A stretch of DNA of 64,000 nt from an uncultured Polaribacter sp. (GTDB lineage: Bacteria; Bacteroidota; Bacteroidia; Flavobacteriales; Flavobacteriaceae): contig CANMHT010000007.1 of the NCBI GenBank assembly GCA_947497755.1, positions 62,001-126,000 on the forward strand. Reading direction: 5' to 3'. Under the pieces are notes generated by a model. The model made no database searches. It was not told the origin of the DNA and was given only the letters and a program-made list of their open reading frames with translations. A program made the position numbers and the translations under genes. Of this stretch, positions 62,109-64,000 are shown one piece after another (position 1 is the first letter of the stretch; the number at the start of each line of letters is the position of its first letter).

Positions 62109-62422
62109 TGACATTTAAGCAGTTTAAACAACATAAACTCGTTAGGTTTTTTACCAACAAATACATTATCATTCTTATTGGTTTTAGTATTTGGATGTTA
62201 TTTTTTGATGAAAATTCTTATCTTGTTCATAAAGAATTTAATAAAGAAATTAACGAGCTAGAAACTGCTATAAAGTTTTACAAGAAAAAAATAAAAGAAG
62301 ATAAATTAACCATTAAAAAGCTTCAAGATTCTTTACAATTAGAGCGTTTTGCTAGAGAAAAATACCTAATGAAAAGAGAGAACGAAGACATTTATCTTAT
62401 TGAATTTGATACCATAAAATAA
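62108..62422 (+). CDS. Septum formation initiator (DivIC/FtsL-like)
   Basis: A 104-residue bitopic membrane protein: short basic cytoplasmic tail, one membrane segment (YIIILIGFSIWMLFF), then a coiled coil (about 45-85, NKEINELETAIKFYKKKIKED) and a short C-terminal region with the family motif LERFAREKYLMKRENEDIYLI. It takes part in septum assembly. Adjacent overlaps on both sides (1 bp each). Confidence 0.87.
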   Translation: MTFKQFKQHKLVRFFTNKYIIILIGFSIWMLFFDENSYLVHKEFNKEINELETAIKFYKKKIKEDKLTIKKLQDSLQLERFAREKYLMKRENEDIYLIEFDTIK

Positions 62423-63768
62423 TGAGTACAAACTTATTTGAACAATTTGAAACAACATCAGCTGCCGCTTGGAAACAAAAAATTCAAGTAGATTTAAAAG
62501 GCGCAGATTATAACGAAACTTTATTATGGAAAACTGATGAAGGTATTGTTGTAAAACCTTTTTATGCTGATGAAGATAGAAAAGACAATTCAAATGCTTC
62601 TTCTGAATTCAAGTTCAATATTTCTCAATCTATTTTTATTAGTGATGAAAAGACTGCAAATTATATTGCAGTAAATGCCCTAGAAAAAGGAGCAAATGCC
62701 ATTGAATTTATTGCTGTTAAAAAGTTTGATTACAAACAACTTTTAAGCAATATAGATACAGCTGATACTTTTCTTTACTTCAGATGTTCTTTTTTAGATA
62801 GTGATTTTCTTAATGAAGTCTCAAAATATGTAAATTCTAAAAACTGTTTTTTTCAAGTTGATATTATCCACAACTTAGCAAAATCTGGTAATTGGTTTAA
62901 AAATCTAAAAGCAGATCATAAAGATTTAGAAGCTATTGTAAAATTAGCTAATAATTCAATCGGTATTGATGCAACTTTGTATCAAAATGCTGGAGCAAAT
63001 ATTAGTCAGCAATTAGCATATACTTTAGCACATGCTAATGAATATCTTAATCATTTTGGAGGAGATGCAGCAGCTAAGTTTCATTTTAATTTTGCTGTTG
63101 GTAGCAATTACTTTTTTGAAATTGCAAAAATTAGAGCCTTTAGAAAGTTATGGAATAGCTTATTAAAAGAATACAATACACAATCTGAAGCTCATATTTT
63201 CGCTCAACCTAGCATTCGTAACAAAACAGTATATGATTACAATGTAAATATGCTGAGAACCACTTCTGAATGCATGAGTGCTATTTTAGGAGGAGCCAAT
63301 ACTGTAAACAATCTTTCTTACGATGCTATTTTTCATAAAAAAAATGAATTTGGAGAAAGAATTTCAAGAAATCAATTATTGATTTTACAACAAGAAAGTT
63401 ATTTAGATAGCGCCAATACTATTGCTAATGGCTCTTATTATATAGAAAGTATTAGTCAGCAATTAGCAGAAAAAGCATTAGCTATTTTTAAAGATATTGA
63501 AAAAGCAGGCGGTTTTTTAAAGCAGTTAAAAGACGGAGTTATCCAAAGAAAAATAACAGAAAGTGCCACAAAAGAACAAGAAAAATTTAACACTAACGAA
63601 CTTGTTTTATTAGGAACAAATAAGCAACCTAATAAAGAAGATAAAATGAAAAGTGATATTGAAATTTATCCTTTTTTAAAAATGAATCCAATAAAAACAC
63701 TCGTCACCCCGATTATAATTAAACGCTTAGCCGAAGACTATGAAAAGCAGCGGCTAGCAGATGAATAA
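62422..63768 (+). CDS. mutA: Methylmalonyl-CoA mutase small (beta) subunit
   Basis: A 448-residue protein with the mutase TIM-barrel features (WKQKIQVDLKGADYNETLLWKTDEG, TSECMSAILGGANTVNNLSYDA, QESYLDSANTIANGSYYIE). It is shorter than the roughly 600-residue MutA of other bacteria because it lacks a recognisable cobalamin-like C-domain. It partners the catalytic MutB, expected downstream of the window. Overlaps the DivIC-like gene by 1 base. Confidence 0.88.
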   Translation: MSTNLFEQFETTSAAAWKQKIQVDLKGADYNETLLWKTDEGIVVKPFYADEDRKDNSNASSEFKFNISQSIFISDEKTANYIAVNALEKGANAIEFIAVKKFDYKQLLSNIDTADTFLYFRCSFLDSDFLNEVSKYVNSKNCFFQVDIIHNLAKSGNWFKNLKADHKDLEAIVKLANNSIGIDATLYQNAGANISQQLAYTLAHANEYLNHFGGDAAAKFHFNFAVGSNYFFEIAKIRAFRKLWNSLLKEYNTQSEAHIFAQPSIRNKTVYDYNVNMLRTTSECMSAILGGANTVNNLSYDAIFHKKNEFGERISRNQLLILQQESYLDSANTIANGSYYIESISQQLAEKALAIFKDIEKAGGFLKQLKDGVIQRKITESATKEQEKFNTNELVLLGTNKQPNKEDKMKSDIEIYPFLKMNPIKTLVTPIIIKRLAEDYEKQRLADE

Positions 63769-63774
63769 TTAATC

Positions 63775-64000
63775 ATGGGAGATCAAAAACAACTTGTTCA
63801 ACAATACGAACAAAAACAAAAAGCACTCAAAAAAGAAAACAAAATATACATAAGGCGAATTCCTTATTATCTTTTCGGACTTATTTTTTGTGCGCTCGGT
63901 TTAATTACCTTATTAGATGGTAAACTAAACAATTACGTTGGTAACAGTTATAATTTAATTCTAGTTGTAGCCACAGTTTTTGCTTTTATCTCTATTATTT
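63775..64000 (+). CDS. Small membrane protein, 3' end outside window
   Basis: The frame is open from ATG 63775 to the window end (75 codons). It starts with a basic, Gln/Lys-rich segment (MGDQKQLVQQYEQKQK) and has two membrane segments (YYLFGLIFCALGLITLL and YNLILVVATVFAFISII). It lies 6 bp after mutA, between mutA and the expected mutB. Function unknown. Confidence 0.7.
   Translation, partial: MGDQKQLVQQYEQKQKALKKENKIYIRRIPYYLFGLIFCALGLITLLDGKLNNYVGNSYNLILVVATVFAFISII

Overview
The window looks like chromosome from a low-GC member of the Bacteroidota, most likely a (marine) Flavobacteriaceae. The evidence is the SusC/SusD pair, a type IX secretion sorting domain, Bacteroidota-type promoters (TTTG / TAnnTTTG), almost no Shine-Dalgarno sequences, a methylmalonyl-CoA mutase small subunit next to a uridine kinase, and many DUF4097, DUF5916 and LytTR proteins. 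The genus cannot be settled from sequence alone.

Layout. 1-914: 3' part of a LytS-type sensor kinase. 1011-9945: protease/uptake locus (zinc metalloprotease, SusC, SusD, DUF5018-like lipoprotein, HExxH lipoprotein). 10003-14302, minus strand: 2-Cys peroxiredoxin, sigma-54 response regulator without a Fis domain, NatA/NatB-like ABC exporter. 14446-20627: beta-oxidation operon led by a MarR regulator behind two palindromic operators. 20832-22339: LytTR regulator and a DUF2306 membrane protein separated by four phased direct repeats. 22388-25531, minus: ECF sigma factor, HEAT-like membrane partner, two DUF4097 proteins. 25623-29125, minus: PagL-like protein, thioredoxin reductase, sugar dehydrogenase. 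29201-29275: tRNA-Pro.

29263-47288 is an accessory island beginning at the 3' end of tRNA-Pro. A 14-bp duplication of the tRNA end and a decayed tyrosine recombinase (29476-29666) are followed by a seven-unit gene-cassette array (29803-36034). Each unit has one plus-strand gene and ends in a 130-200 bp imperfect palindrome. For six of seven units the first 8-10 bases of the unit are complementary (two sites have one mismatch or end at 8 bases) to the outer bases of its own terminal palindrome and not to the other side of that palindrome. This is the arrangement of integron cassettes and attC sites, but the motifs are not canonical and there is no intact integrase. Then come a PLP decarboxylase and an Ada-like regulator/methyltransferase (36117-38389), a HEPN-like protein (38571-39080) and a tight five-gene operon (39335-47288): GIY-YIG-like protein, helical-repeat protein, PD-(D/E)XK-like nuclease, membrane-anchored HEPN protein, and a 1240-residue TIR-like/P-loop/helical-repeat protein. 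I read the operon as a candidate uncharacterised anti-phage or nucleic-acid-sensing system.

47589-54077: small metabolic and regulatory genes, including a divergent Fur-family regulator and a MerC / GTP cyclohydrolase I operon whose promoter elements are both covered by matching palindromes (likely metal, possibly zinc, control). 54198-59982: DUF5916 outer-membrane protein and a DUF3526-type ABC exporter. 60219-61178: T9SS-secreted repeat protein. 61326-61399: tRNA-Thr. 61503-64000: uridine kinase, DivIC/FtsL-like protein, mutA and a partial membrane gene. No CRISPR array, rRNA, intact transposase or prophage was seen.
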